A stretch of DNA of 40,536 nt. It comes from Tissierellia bacterium (GTDB lineage: Bacteria > Bacillota > Clostridia > Tissierellales > Sedimentibacteraceae). Positions 18,475-26,382 of the stretch are shown here, in pieces (position 1 is the first letter of the stretch; the number at the start of each line of letters is the position of its first letter). The notes beneath the pieces were generated by a model that was given only the letters and a program-made list of their open reading frames with translations, did not search any database and was not told the origin of the DNA. The stretch lies in contig JAAYPY010000219.1 in the NCBI GenBank assembly GCA_012519555.1, forward strand, positions 1 through 40,536. The letters are read 5' to 3'. The position numbers and the translations under genes were made by a program.

Positions 18475-18939
18475 CTAAAAATCCTCAATCACTCTATTAA
18501 TCTTCGATATATCTTTTAGCTCAATTTTATGAATTTCTTCTCCGGCTTCAATAACAATATTATTATCCTTCTTTTCTTTTAATACACCTATTAAAGACTT
18601 TTTACCGTCCACAGGCTTATAAAATTTGGCTTCAACAAGATTACCGATATTGTTCTGATAATCCTCTTCTCTTTTGAATGGTCTTTCGATTCCCGGTGAC
18701 GATACTTCCAAAAAGTATTGCTCAGCTATTAAGTCTGCCTCATCAAGCTTTTTGTTCAGAACCCTGCTTATATCTGCAGTATCATCCACAGTTATTCCTC
18801 CAGGCTTATCTATGTAGACTTTTAAGTACTTAAAGGGTCCTTCTTTTACATATTCAACATCAATTAGCACCATATCTCTAGTCTTTAGTATATCCTCTGT
18901 GATTTTCCAAACAGAAGATACTATATTTTTCTTGCTCAT
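18475..18939 (-). CDS. rimP: Ribosome maturation factor RimP
   Basis: RimP assists late 30S assembly. The 154-residue protein has the N-terminal alpha/beta domain with YLKVYIDKPGGITVDDTADISR and LEVSSPGIERPFK (the signature EVSSPG), and a C-terminal SH3-like barrel (VIEAGEEIHKIELKDISKINRV). GGAGAGAG precedes the ATG. It is first in the nusA-infB operon, behind a strong promoter and a leader with an 11-bp hairpin. Confidence 0.95.
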   Translation of the reverse strand: MSKKNIVSSVWKITEDILKTRDMVLIDVEYVKEGPFKYLKVYIDKPGGITVDDTADISRVLNKKLDEADLIAEQYFLEVSSPGIERPFKREEDYQNNIGNLVEAKFYKPVDGKKSLIGVLKEKKDNNIVIEAGEEIHKIELKDISKINRVIEDF

Positions 18940-19006
18940 AAATATTCTCTCTCCTTTATGCTGATATAGCTATTTTTAACGCTTAAAGCGCAGGGTCATA
19001 CATGTA

Positions 19007-19032
19007 GAAAGAGTGGGGTCACCCACTCTTTC
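19007..19032 (-). terminator. 11-bp hairpin in the leader between polC and rimP
   Basis: GAAAGAGTGGG and CCCACTCTTTC are perfect arms with a TGAC loop on the minus strand. It could end polC transcripts. It also lies downstream of the rimP promoter (19055-19083), so it is inside the rimP-nusA leader. No T-run follows (CTACATG), which argues against simple intrinsic termination. Confidence 0.5.
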
Positions 19033-19054
19033 CGTCAAAATTCATCTTTTTATT

Positions 19055-19083
19055 AGTATATCATAAATTTAAAAATAAATCAA
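19055..19083 (-). promoter_or_regulatory. Sigma-A promoter of the rimP-nusA-infB operon
   Basis: TTGATT (19078-19083) and TATACT (19055-19060) are 17 bases apart with an extended TGA before the -10. It lies just past the polC stop. The same TATGATATACTAAT block occurs at the rpsB promoter. Confidence 0.75.
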
Positions 19084-19098
19084 ACATTTTTTATATCC

Positions 19099-22000
19099 CT
19101 AAACATTAAAAATCGATATTTGATTTGTTTCATCCATATTTTTCAGGCAGCCGTGTTTTTCCATAACTTCTATTACGGTTTTTGATACCTTGGCTCTTCT
19201 TATGATGTCTTCGATAGAAATAAATTCTGAAATCTCACGTTCCGCTCTGATATTTGCAGCTGCATTTGCTCCAAGCCCGGCAAGTCCCATAAGAGGCGGC
19301 AGTATTCCATCTTCGGTAAGCAAGAATTTTCTGTCATCGGATTTATATAAATCAACCTTTGTAAATTTAAAACCCCGCTTGTACATTTCGTAAGCAACTT
19401 CAAGAACTGTTATAAGATTCTTTTCTTTTGCAGTTTTATTATTTCCCTTTTCTTCAAGTGCATTTATAGTGCTCAATATATGGTTTTGTCCTTTTATAAC
19501 AATATCTGCATCAAAGTCATCAACTTTGGTGGTAAAATATGCCGCATAAAATGCTTCCGGATAATGTACCTTAAAGTATGCAATTTTTACGGACATGGTT
19601 ACATAAGCAACCGCATGTGCTTTAGGGAACATATATTTAATTTTATTGCAGGAATCTATATACCACTGGGGTACATTTTGTTCCTCCATGGATTTTTCAT
19701 CCTCTTCTCTAAGCCCCTTGCCTTTACGAACCCTTTCCATTATATCAAAAGCAGCTTTCTTATCTACTCCCATTTGAATTAAGTATGTCATTATGTCATC
19801 ACGGGTGGAAATAACTCCTCCGATTTCAGCATATCCTTGTTTTATTATCTCTTGGGCATTGTTAATCCATACATCAGTTCCATGTGAAAGTCCGCTTATT
19901 CTAACTAAATCCGAAAATGATTTAGGCTTTGTATCCATAATCATCTGCCTAACAAAAGGAGTTCCAAACTCAGGTATTGCCAAGGTTCCGGTAGTGCAGT
20001 TTATTTCATCCAATGTAATGCCCAATACTTCAGGGCTGTTAAATAAACTCATTGTAGCCGGGTCATCTGTGGGAATTGTTTCCTTATCCACACCTGTCAA
20101 ATCTTCTAACATGCGTATGATACTTGGAGTATCATGACCTAATAGGTCAAGTTTTAAAATTCGTCCGGAAATAGATCGATAATCAAAGTGTGTGGTTATG
20201 GTACCTGCTTTTTTATTGTTTGCAGGATATTGAACAGGAGTAAAGTCATGAATATCCTTATCCGCGGGAACAATCATTACTCCTCCCGGATGCTGACCTG
20301 AGGTGCGTTTAATGCCTAAACAACCTTGAACAAGTCGGTCGATTTCTGCCTTTCTTTTAGAAATACCTCTTTCCTCAAAATAGTTTTTAACAAAACCAAA
20401 GGCTGTTTTATCGGCAATTGTACTTATTGTACCAGCCCTGAATACTTTTCCTTCTCCAAAAAGTTCTTCCGTATATCTCATGCAGACACTTTGCTCTTCA
20501 CCGGCAAAATTCAAATCTATATCAGGCTCCTTGTCTCCTTCGAAACCTAAAAACACTTCAAAAGGAATATCATGACCGTCCTTTATTAATAAAGTACCGC
20601 AATCAGGACATTTTTTGTCAGGTAAATCAAACCCTGAGCCATAGCTTCCGTCTTCTATGAATTCAGAGTATTTGCAGCTTGGGCACACATAATGAGGTAC
20701 CAAGGGATTTACTTCTGTTATCCCAGCCATTGTAGCCGCAAAGGATGAGCCCACTGAACCTCTTGAACCTACCAAGTATCCGTCTTCATTAGATTTTTGG
20801 ACTAATTTTTGAGCAATCATGTACATTACGGAATAACCGTTGCCTATAATTGAGTTTAACTCCCTGTTTAATCTGTTTTCAACCAGTTCAGGCAGATCTT
20901 CACCATAGATTGATTTGGCATTGTCAAAACATATATTTCTAAGCTCCTTGTCAGACCCTTCCATAATGGGTGGAAATGTCCCTTTTGGAATAGGAAGTAT
21001 CGGTTCAATTAAATCAGCAATTAAATTAGTGTTTTTTACAACTACTTCATAAGCTTTTTCTTTACCTAAATATGAAAAATCTTCAAGCATTTCATCGGTT
21101 GTTTTAAAATAAAGAGGTGCTTGCTCTTCAGCATCTTCATATCCTTGTCCTGACATAAGAATTCTTCTGAAGACTTCATCTTCCGGCTCCAAGAAGTGAA
21201 CATCTCCGGTTGCAACAGTTATTTTTCCTGACTTTTCACCCAAATTAATAATTTTTTTATTGATTTCTTTAAGCTCCTCAACACTTTTCACTCTTTCATT
21301 ATTTACCAAAAACATATTGTTGTTAAGCGGCTGTATCTCCAAGAAATCATAGTAATCTACTATTTCTTCTATTTTTTCCTTGCTGTAGCCCTCTAAAAGG
21401 GCTCTGTACAGTTCGCCTGCCTCACAGGCAGTTCCAAGTATCAAACCTTCTCTAAAATTGTTTAAAACTGATTTTAAGAGCCTTGGTTTTTTATAAAAAT
21501 TGTTTATATGCGAATCGGAAACCAAATTATACAAGTTTTTAAGACCTGTAATATTTTTTACGAGAATATTGATATGGTATGATGGCTGCTTGACAATATC
21601 GATATCTTCCTTAAGGAGCTCATTTAATTTTGATAGATCGAATATTTCTCTTTCCTGCAGCTTATTCAGCAAAACTATAAAAAGCTGTGCAGTAGCATTT
21701 GCATCATCTGCTGCTCTATGGTGTTTTAAAAGATTTATACCTAATTTTTTTGTCAAAGTAGAAAGCTTATGGTTTTTAACATCTTTTATTAATGCTTTTG
21801 CCAGCTCTAAAGTATCCAAGGTTGACGGTTGGTAGTTCTTGATATTCAGTGCCTTTGTCTTTTCTCTGATAAATCCGACATCAAATTTTGCATTATGAGC
21901 TACCAAAACACAATCTTTTGTAAACTCTAAAAATGCAGACAGCGCCTCATCGATTTCAGGTTGTCCCACAAGCATGTCATCTGTAATAGAAGTTAATTCA

Positions 22001-23346
22001 ATTATTTTTGACGGAAGCATTATGTCAGTATGTACAAATGTAGAAAAGCTGTCAACAACCTTTCTGTTTGAAATTTTTACTGCTCCAATTTCGATTATAT
22101 GGTCACTTTTCGGGTTTAAACCGGTTGTTTCTAAATCAAATACAACAAAATTTGAATCCAAAATAATATTACTGCAATTATGAACAATATCGACCGTGTC
22201 ATTTATGAGGTATCCTTCCATACCGTATATAACTTTAAAATTTTCATCGGCACAAACCATTGCTTCAGGATAAGCTTGTACGACACCGTGATCGGTTATT
22301 GCCAAAGCCTTATGACCCCACAGTTTAGCCTTAGCGGCATATTCTTTAAAACTATTTATACCGTCCATGGAACTCATACCTGTATGCAGATGCAGCTCTA
22401 CCCTTTTTTCTTCCGCATTATCCATTCGCTTAATTTCTTCACTTGTTATCTGCATGTCTTGAATTTTAACAATTAATTCTTTTTCATAATCATCATATTC
22501 CACATTACCTGCAATTTGAAGATATTTGCCCTTTTCAATTCCTTCAGTATCGAAATCCTTTGGACAAAAATACTTACAAGTTATTGAATCACTGGCATCT
22601 GTTAAGCTGAAAGTCATTAAAACAGTACCTGTTTTCAACTCTCTTTTGTCTAGATTTACTATTCTGCCCTTAATTTTAACAAAACCTGAGTCATTTGTTA
22701 ATTCGGAAATAAGAGACAAGTCTTGGCTGTCAAAATCAAATTTTTTTCTTGACCTTTTACGATAATTGACCTTTTGTGAGTTGGTGACAAGTTTTTTTTC
22801 AGAAGAATTATTGTTGATTATTTCTAATTTTTTTTGTAATTCCTCGTCAAAAATCCTTTGTGCAGTAATTGCTGCTTCACTTTCCGCTTCTTGATATATT
22901 GTTTTTATATTATAAGTTAAATTATAGTCCCCCATAATTTTAATTAGTTTTTTTTCTATCTTATTATCAATTAACTCCTTTATAAGGAGCTGATTGTTTG
23001 CAAATATAAAAAAACAGTCATCTTTAAATTCAAGTTTTATGTTATCTTTTGCCTTTGACAGTATATTTGAACCTTTACTGATTAGGTAAAAAATATTGTC
23101 TCTGATTTTCTCAATATTTTCTTGGGTCACATTTCCGTTTAATTCATATTTTATATGTATTTCAACTTCTACAGCATTGCTATAGCGATTTTTTATTTCA
23201 TTCTCTATATTTTCTATTGCATTAAAATCAATAATTTCTTGGCTTAATAAGTGAAATGCGACAGTGTTTTTCTTTTCCTTCACCTCAACCTTTTCTATTG
23301 TTATTTTTTCAAGTCCATTATCGGCAAATAATTTTTTTAAAAACAT
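19099..23346 (-). CDS. polC: DNA polymerase III alpha subunit, PolC type
   Basis: PolC is the replicative polymerase of low-GC Gram-positives. The 1415-residue protein has an N-terminal domain, an OB fold (FVKIKGRIVNLD region) and a PHP domain beginning VELHLHTGMSSMDG (about residue 320). Inserted in it is the DEDD proofreading exonuclease with FVVFDLETTGLNP (about residue 402). A four-cysteine zinc site is at CPSCKY...KKCPDCG (about 890-925). The C-family catalytic palm includes GSRGSVGSSF and EPDIDLNF, and helix-hairpin-helix sequence is at the end. I chose the ATG at 23346, 6 bases after GGGAG, over upstream in-frame starts that overlap the promoter region. proS, a common neighbour, is absent. 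Confidence 0.98.
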   Translation of the reverse strand: MFLKKLFADNGLEKITIEKVEVKEKKNTVAFHLLSQEIIDFNAIENIENEIKNRYSNAVEVEIHIKYELNGNVTQENIEKIRDNIFYLISKGSNILSKAKDNIKLEFKDDCFFIFANNQLLIKELIDNKIEKKLIKIMGDYNLTYNIKTIYQEAESEAAITAQRIFDEELQKKLEIINNNSSEKKLVTNSQKVNYRKRSRKKFDFDSQDLSLISELTNDSGFVKIKGRIVNLDKRELKTGTVLMTFSLTDASDSITCKYFCPKDFDTEGIEKGKYLQIAGNVEYDDYEKELIVKIQDMQITSEEIKRMDNAEEKRVELHLHTGMSSMDGINSFKEYAAKAKLWGHKALAITDHGVVQAYPEAMVCADENFKVIYGMEGYLINDTVDIVHNCSNIILDSNFVVFDLETTGLNPKSDHIIEIGAVKISNRKVVDSFSTFVHTDIMLPSKIIELTSITDDMLVGQPEIDEALSAFLEFTKDCVLVAHNAKFDVGFIREKTKALNIKNYQPSTLDTLELAKALIKDVKNHKLSTLTKKLGINLLKHHRAADDANATAQLFIVLLNKLQEREIFDLSKLNELLKEDIDIVKQPSYHINILVKNITGLKNLYNLVSDSHINNFYKKPRLLKSVLNNFREGLILGTACEAGELYRALLEGYSKEKIEEIVDYYDFLEIQPLNNNMFLVNNERVKSVEELKEINKKIINLGEKSGKITVATGDVHFLEPEDEVFRRILMSGQGYEDAEEQAPLYFKTTDEMLEDFSYLGKEKAYEVVVKNTNLIADLIEPILPIPKGTFPPIMEGSDKELRNICFDNAKSIYGEDLPELVENRLNRELNSIIGNGYSVMYMIAQKLVQKSNEDGYLVGSRGSVGSSFAATMAGITEVNPLVPHYVCPSCKYSEFIEDGSYGSGFDLPDKKCPDCGTLLIKDGHDIPFEVFLGFEGDKEPDIDLNFAGEEQSVCMRYTEELFGEGKVFRAGTISTIADKTAFGFVKNYFEERGISKRKAEIDRLVQGCLGIKRTSGQHPGGVMIVPADKDIHDFTPVQYPANNKKAGTITTHFDYRSISGRILKLDLLGHDTPSIIRMLEDLTGVDKETIPTDDPATMSLFNSPEVLGITLDEINCTTGTLAIPEFGTPFVRQMIMDTKPKSFSDLVRISGLSHGTDVWINNAQEIIKQGYAEIGGVISTRDDIMTYLIQMGVDKKAAFDIMERVRKGKGLREEDEKSMEEQNVPQWYIDSCNKIKYMFPKAHAVAYVTMSVKIAYFKVHYPEAFYAAYFTTKVDDFDADIVIKGQNHILSTINALEEKGNNKTAKEKNLITVLEVAYEMYKRGFKFTKVDLYKSDDRKFLLTEDGILPPLMGLAGLGANAAANIRAEREISEFISIEDIIRRAKVSKTVIEVMEKHGCLKNMDETNQISIFNV

Positions 23347-23375
23347 AAACATCTCCCTTTTTATTCTACCAAGAC

Positions 23376-23404
23376 AGTATATCAAATTAAAAATTTAAAT
23401 ACAA
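23376..23404 (-). promoter_or_regulatory. Sigma-A promoter of polC
   Basis: TTGTAT (23399-23404) and TATACT (23376-23381) are 17 bases apart, with TGA before the -10, about 30 bases upstream of the chosen start codon. Confidence 0.7.
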
Positions 23405-23493
23405 TATGAAACATTATTTAATAAATAATTCTATGTTATGACGTTTCGTATGGTTACGATTAGTAACAATTTCGAAAAATATTATGAAATCGC

Positions 23494-23522
23494 TTTACTA
23501 ATTTCGTTTATGATGATATTAT
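23494..23522 (+). promoter_or_regulatory. Candidate promoter of the KamA-like gene
   Basis: TTTACT (23494-23499) and TATTAT (23517-23522) are 17 bases apart. The leader would be about 160 bases. The region is so AT-rich that chance matches are likely. Confidence 0.35.
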
Positions 23523-23686
23523 ATATATCATATTTTTGCATACCGAATTTAACCCTAGGTTATCCATCGTTAAACATCATAATTTTCCCTATAAAGACTA
23601 GAATATGCTTCAGAAAGCTTTTCAATTTTATTTATTGTGTTAAGGTTGATTTTCGGTAAGCAAAATCAATAAGAGGAGATGAGTAT

Positions 23687-24793
23687 ATGGATTGGAGAAA
23701 AGAATTATCTAATAATTTAACTTCGGCAGAAGAAGTCATTGAAGCTTTAAGTGTGGAATTATCGGATGAAGAAATCGATAAGTTAAAGCAAATCATTGAA
23801 AGATATCCAATGTCTGTACCAAAATATTATTTTTCTTTAATTAATAAAGATGACCCTGATGACCCTATTAAAAAACTATGCATACCTTCAATAAAGGAAA
23901 CCGATATGAGCGGAAGCTTTGATACCAGCGGAGAAGCTGACAATACCGTACTTGTGGGGCTGCAGCATAAATATAAGGAAACAGGGATGCTTCTTTCTAC
24001 TAGCAATTGTGCCATGTATTGCAGACATTGTTTCAGAAAAAGACTTGTCGGTCAAAATGATGATGAGGTTAATAAAAACTTCACAAACATTATAAGCTAT
24101 ATCAAAGAACATAAAGATATGACCAATGTTTTAATTTCCGGAGGTGATGCATTTTTAAACAATAATCAAAAAATAGAAAACTATCTGAAGGAATTAACCA
24201 AAATAGACCATTTGGTTTATATACGTTTTGGTACAAGAGTTCCTGTAGTTTTTCCTGTAAGAATATACAGCGATGAAGAATTATTGAGTATATTGAAGCA
24301 TTACAACGAAATAAAACAAATCTATCTAGTTACCCATTTCAACCATCCCAATGAGATAACAGAGGAATCGAAAAAAGCTGTCAGAGAATTAAGAAACAGA
24401 GGAATTGTATTGCGAAATCAAACCGTATTGTTAAAAGGGGTGAACGATAACTCAAATACCCTTGAAAAACTTATGAAGGGTCTTGTGGGAATGGGTGTGA
24501 TACCTTACTATATATTCCAATGCAGACCGGTTTCAGGAGTCAAAAATCAATTCCAAGTTCCGTTAAAAAAAGCATGCAATTTAATAGATGATGCAAGAAA
24601 GAACTTGAGCGGTATGTCTAAGAGCTTCAAATACTGCATGAGTCACAGAACAGGTAAAATCGAGATATTAGGCAGTATAAACGAAGGAAAAATTCTCTTC
24701 AAGCATCACCAATCCAAGAATCCTGAAACTTCAGGCAGGATATTTGAATTGGAAGTTGATGAAAACCAAGCATGGCTGCCTGACCAATTTTAA
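23687..24793 (+). CDS. KamA-family radical-SAM protein, non-canonical aminomutase
   Basis: A 368-residue relative of lysine 2,3-aminomutase and EpmB: a radical-SAM, PLP-dependent enzyme type that moves an amino group between alpha and beta carbons. The cluster motif is CAMYCRHCF (Cys108, 112, 115), followed by ISGGDAF, RFGTRVPV and THFNHPNE as in the family. Lys324 in RTGKIEI is the likely PLP lysine. In lysine 2,3-aminomutase two aspartates hold the substrate side-chain amine. Here the first position is Arg280 (FQCRP instead of YQCD) and the DAPGGGGK segment is replaced by CMSHRTGK. Lysine is therefore unlikely; an acidic substrate or a protein target is possible. GAGGAG is 8 bases before the ATG. 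No aminomutase pathway genes are nearby. Confidence 0.88.
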   Translation: MDWRKELSNNLTSAEEVIEALSVELSDEEIDKLKQIIERYPMSVPKYYFSLINKDDPDDPIKKLCIPSIKETDMSGSFDTSGEADNTVLVGLQHKYKETGMLLSTSNCAMYCRHCFRKRLVGQNDDEVNKNFTNIISYIKEHKDMTNVLISGGDAFLNNNQKIENYLKELTKIDHLVYIRFGTRVPVVFPVRIYSDEELLSILKHYNEIKQIYLVTHFNHPNEITEESKKAVRELRNRGIVLRNQTVLLKGVNDNSNTLEKLMKGLVGMGVIPYYIFQCRPVSGVKNQFQVPLKKACNLIDDARKNLSGMSKSFKYCMSHRTGKIEILGSINEGKILFKHHQSKNPETSGRIFELEVDENQAWLPDQF

Positions 24794-24867
24794 GACTGTT
24801 TAAAATATTATAAACTTTTTGTCATAATATTGGGTACAATGAATACAATCATAAAGGAAAAGGAGGT

Positions 24868-25551
24868 TTGCAAATAGAAACATTATATGATCTAAATATT
24901 TATTCCATAATACTTAGAATTATTCTTTCTATGATCTGCGGAGGTATAATCGGCCTTGAGCGAAGTAGAAAGAACAGACCTGCCGGATTTAGGACCTATA
25001 TGATAGTATGTATAAGCTCCGCATTGGTAATGATGACAAATCAATATATCTATAGTAATTTTACGGGTAGCGACCCTGCAAGATTAGGAGCTCAAGTAAT
25101 CAGCGGCATTGGTTTTTTAGGCGCAGGAACAATTCTGGTAACCAGCAGAAGCCAGATAAAAGGTCTGACTTCAGCTGCAGGATTATGGGCATCTGCCTGC
25201 TTAGGTCTTGCAATAGGAATAGGTTTTTATACCGGTGCTCTCTTGGTTGCCTTGATTGTATTTATTGTAATAACCTTTTTTAAAAAAATCGACTATATGA
25301 TGACATCCACCAACAGAATAATAAATATTTATACTTCCTTTAGTTCAATAGAACAATTGGATAATTTCATTTTTTTCTGTAATTCTTCAGGCTTTAAAGT
25401 TCGAGATATTGAAATAACAAAAGACTCTAAGCCTCATGAAACATCGGTAATTGCTATTATTACATTAGACACAAACAAGAGAATGAACCACGTTGATGTA
25501 ATACAGAAACTTAATTCATTTGAAGGGCTTATTCATATAGAAGAATTATAA
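24868..25551 (+). CDS. MgtC/SapB family membrane protein
   Basis: A 227-residue MgtC-family protein. The N-terminal about 140 residues form the conserved membrane domain with about four spans and the motifs GGIIGLER, RPAGFRTYMIV, GSDPARLGAQVISGIGFLGAGTI, KGLTSAAGLWASA and GLAIGIGFY. A soluble C-terminal ACT-like domain of about 75 residues follows. Homologues are tied to Mg2+ limitation, acid stress and ATP synthase control in pathogens, but many have unknown roles. The start is odd: the TTG given here is one base after AGGAGG, while an ATA codon at 24874 has ideal 7-base spacing. It follows the KamA-like gene by 74 bases. Confidence 0.88.
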   Translation: MQIETLYDLNIYSIILRIILSMICGGIIGLERSRKNRPAGFRTYMIVCISSALVMMTNQYIYSNFTGSDPARLGAQVISGIGFLGAGTILVTSRSQIKGLTSAAGLWASACLGLAIGIGFYTGALLVALIVFIVITFFKKIDYMMTSTNRIINIYTSFSSIEQLDNFIFFCNSSGFKVRDIEITKDSKPHETSVIAIITLDTNKRMNHVDVIQKLNSFEGLIHIEEL

Positions 25552-25560
25552 AGTCAATAA

Positions 25561-25586
25561 GGGACATTACCTTTATGGAATGTCCC
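25561..25586. terminator. Hairpin between convergent mgtC-like and rplY genes
   Basis: GGGACATT (25561-25568) and AATGTCCC (25579-25586) form an 8-bp stem in the 78-base gap between convergent genes. It may stop transcription from both sides. T-runs on either side are weak. A related GGGACA/TGTCCC hairpin occurs at 30301-30324. Confidence 0.5.
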
Positions 25587-25629
25587 TGGTTACTTTTATG
25601 AACTTCTATGCTATATCGCTATTCTTATT

Positions 25630-26259
25630 TTATTCTTCGGTATCCTGGCCGACAACTTCTGCTGCAGCATCCGTGTCTTCATCTTCCGCGGCTTCTTCTT
25701 GTACTATTCTCTTTGCTTCAACAATAGATATTATAACTTGCTCAGGGTCACCCTCCGGTACAATTCCTTCAGGGAATTCTACATCCTTTAAGCATATATT
25801 GTCTACCTTGTCAATACTTGAAACATCAATAACTATGTCATCAGGAATATTCTGTGGCAGCCCTTTCACGGTAATAGTATCTGTTTGTCTTAAGGCCATT
25901 AATTCTTTAAATTCTAAAGCATCTATTCCTTTAAGAGCTATGGATAGAGCTACCTTGATTTCTTCTGTTAAGGATACTTCCTGAAAATCAACATGCAGCA
26001 TTGTGCCTTTCACGGGTGAAAGCTGAATATCTTTTGCAATAATGGTGATTTCCTTGCCGTCTAATGTTATTTTAAATAATGCATTTCTTCCATAAGTCGA
26101 TAAGCCCTTTCTCAGCTCGTCAGCCCTTATTGTAACTGACACCGAATCCTTTCCCTTGCTGGAAATACTTCCCGGCAAATATCCTTGCCTTCTAAGTTGA
26201 TTGCTTGTTCTGCTGTTTGTTTTTAGTCTCTTTTCTACATTTAAAACGCCAATTGCCAT
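25630..26259 (-). CDS. rplY: 50S ribosomal protein bL25, CTC form
   Basis: bL25 binds 5S rRNA; the long CTC form carries an added C-terminal beta domain and is a general stress protein in Bacillus. The 209-residue protein has the N-terminal 5S-binding domain (SNQLRRQGYLPGSI, AKDIQLSPVKGTMLHVDFQEV) and the TL5/CTC C-terminal domain with GLPQNIPDDIVIDVSS. It ends in an acidic tail (EEAAEDEDTDAAAEV). GGAGG precedes the ATG. It has its own promoter just past ispG and converges with the mgtC-like gene. Confidence 0.96.
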   Translation of the reverse strand: MAIGVLNVEKRLKTNSRTSNQLRRQGYLPGSISSKGKDSVSVTIRADELRKGLSTYGRNALFKITLDGKEITIIAKDIQLSPVKGTMLHVDFQEVSLTEEIKVALSIALKGIDALEFKELMALRQTDTITVKGLPQNIPDDIVIDVSSIDKVDNICLKDVEFPEGIVPEGDPEQVIISIVEAKRIVQEEAAEDEDTDAAAEVVGQDTEE

Positions 26260-26350
26260 GTCTTCCTCCTTAGTATTATGCTATTATAATAAACGCTTTG
26301 GTTTAAATAGCGAAAATGTTCTTGAAAATTCATTCAATCTATATTATAAG

Positions 26351-26380
26351 ATTATACTATATCTTTTATCCAGGTGTCAA
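26351..26380 (-). promoter_or_regulatory. Sigma-A promoter of rplY
   Basis: Consensus TTGACA (26375-26380) and TATAAT (26351-26356) are 18 bases apart. The -35 lies 3 bases past the ispG stop codon. Confidence 0.8.
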
Positions 26381-26382
26381 CC

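Larger units (their letters stand above)
23347..23686. other. Divergent intergenic region between polC and the KamA-like gene
   Basis: These 340 AT-rich bases contain no supportable gene. They hold the polC promoter on the minus strand and a candidate plus-strand promoter. There is an AT-only palindrome ATGATAT/ATATCAT around 23512-23530, a TTAACCCTAGGTTA palindrome near 23560, and a small stem GATTTT/AAAATC (23648-23653, 23662-23667) just before the ribosome site of the KamA-like gene. Confidence 0.5.

Noticed and set aside
23687-24793. Calling the gene lysine 2,3-aminomutase (kamA) or epmB
   Set aside because: The two lysine side-chain-binding aspartates are not conserved, so a substrate-specific name would not be supported.
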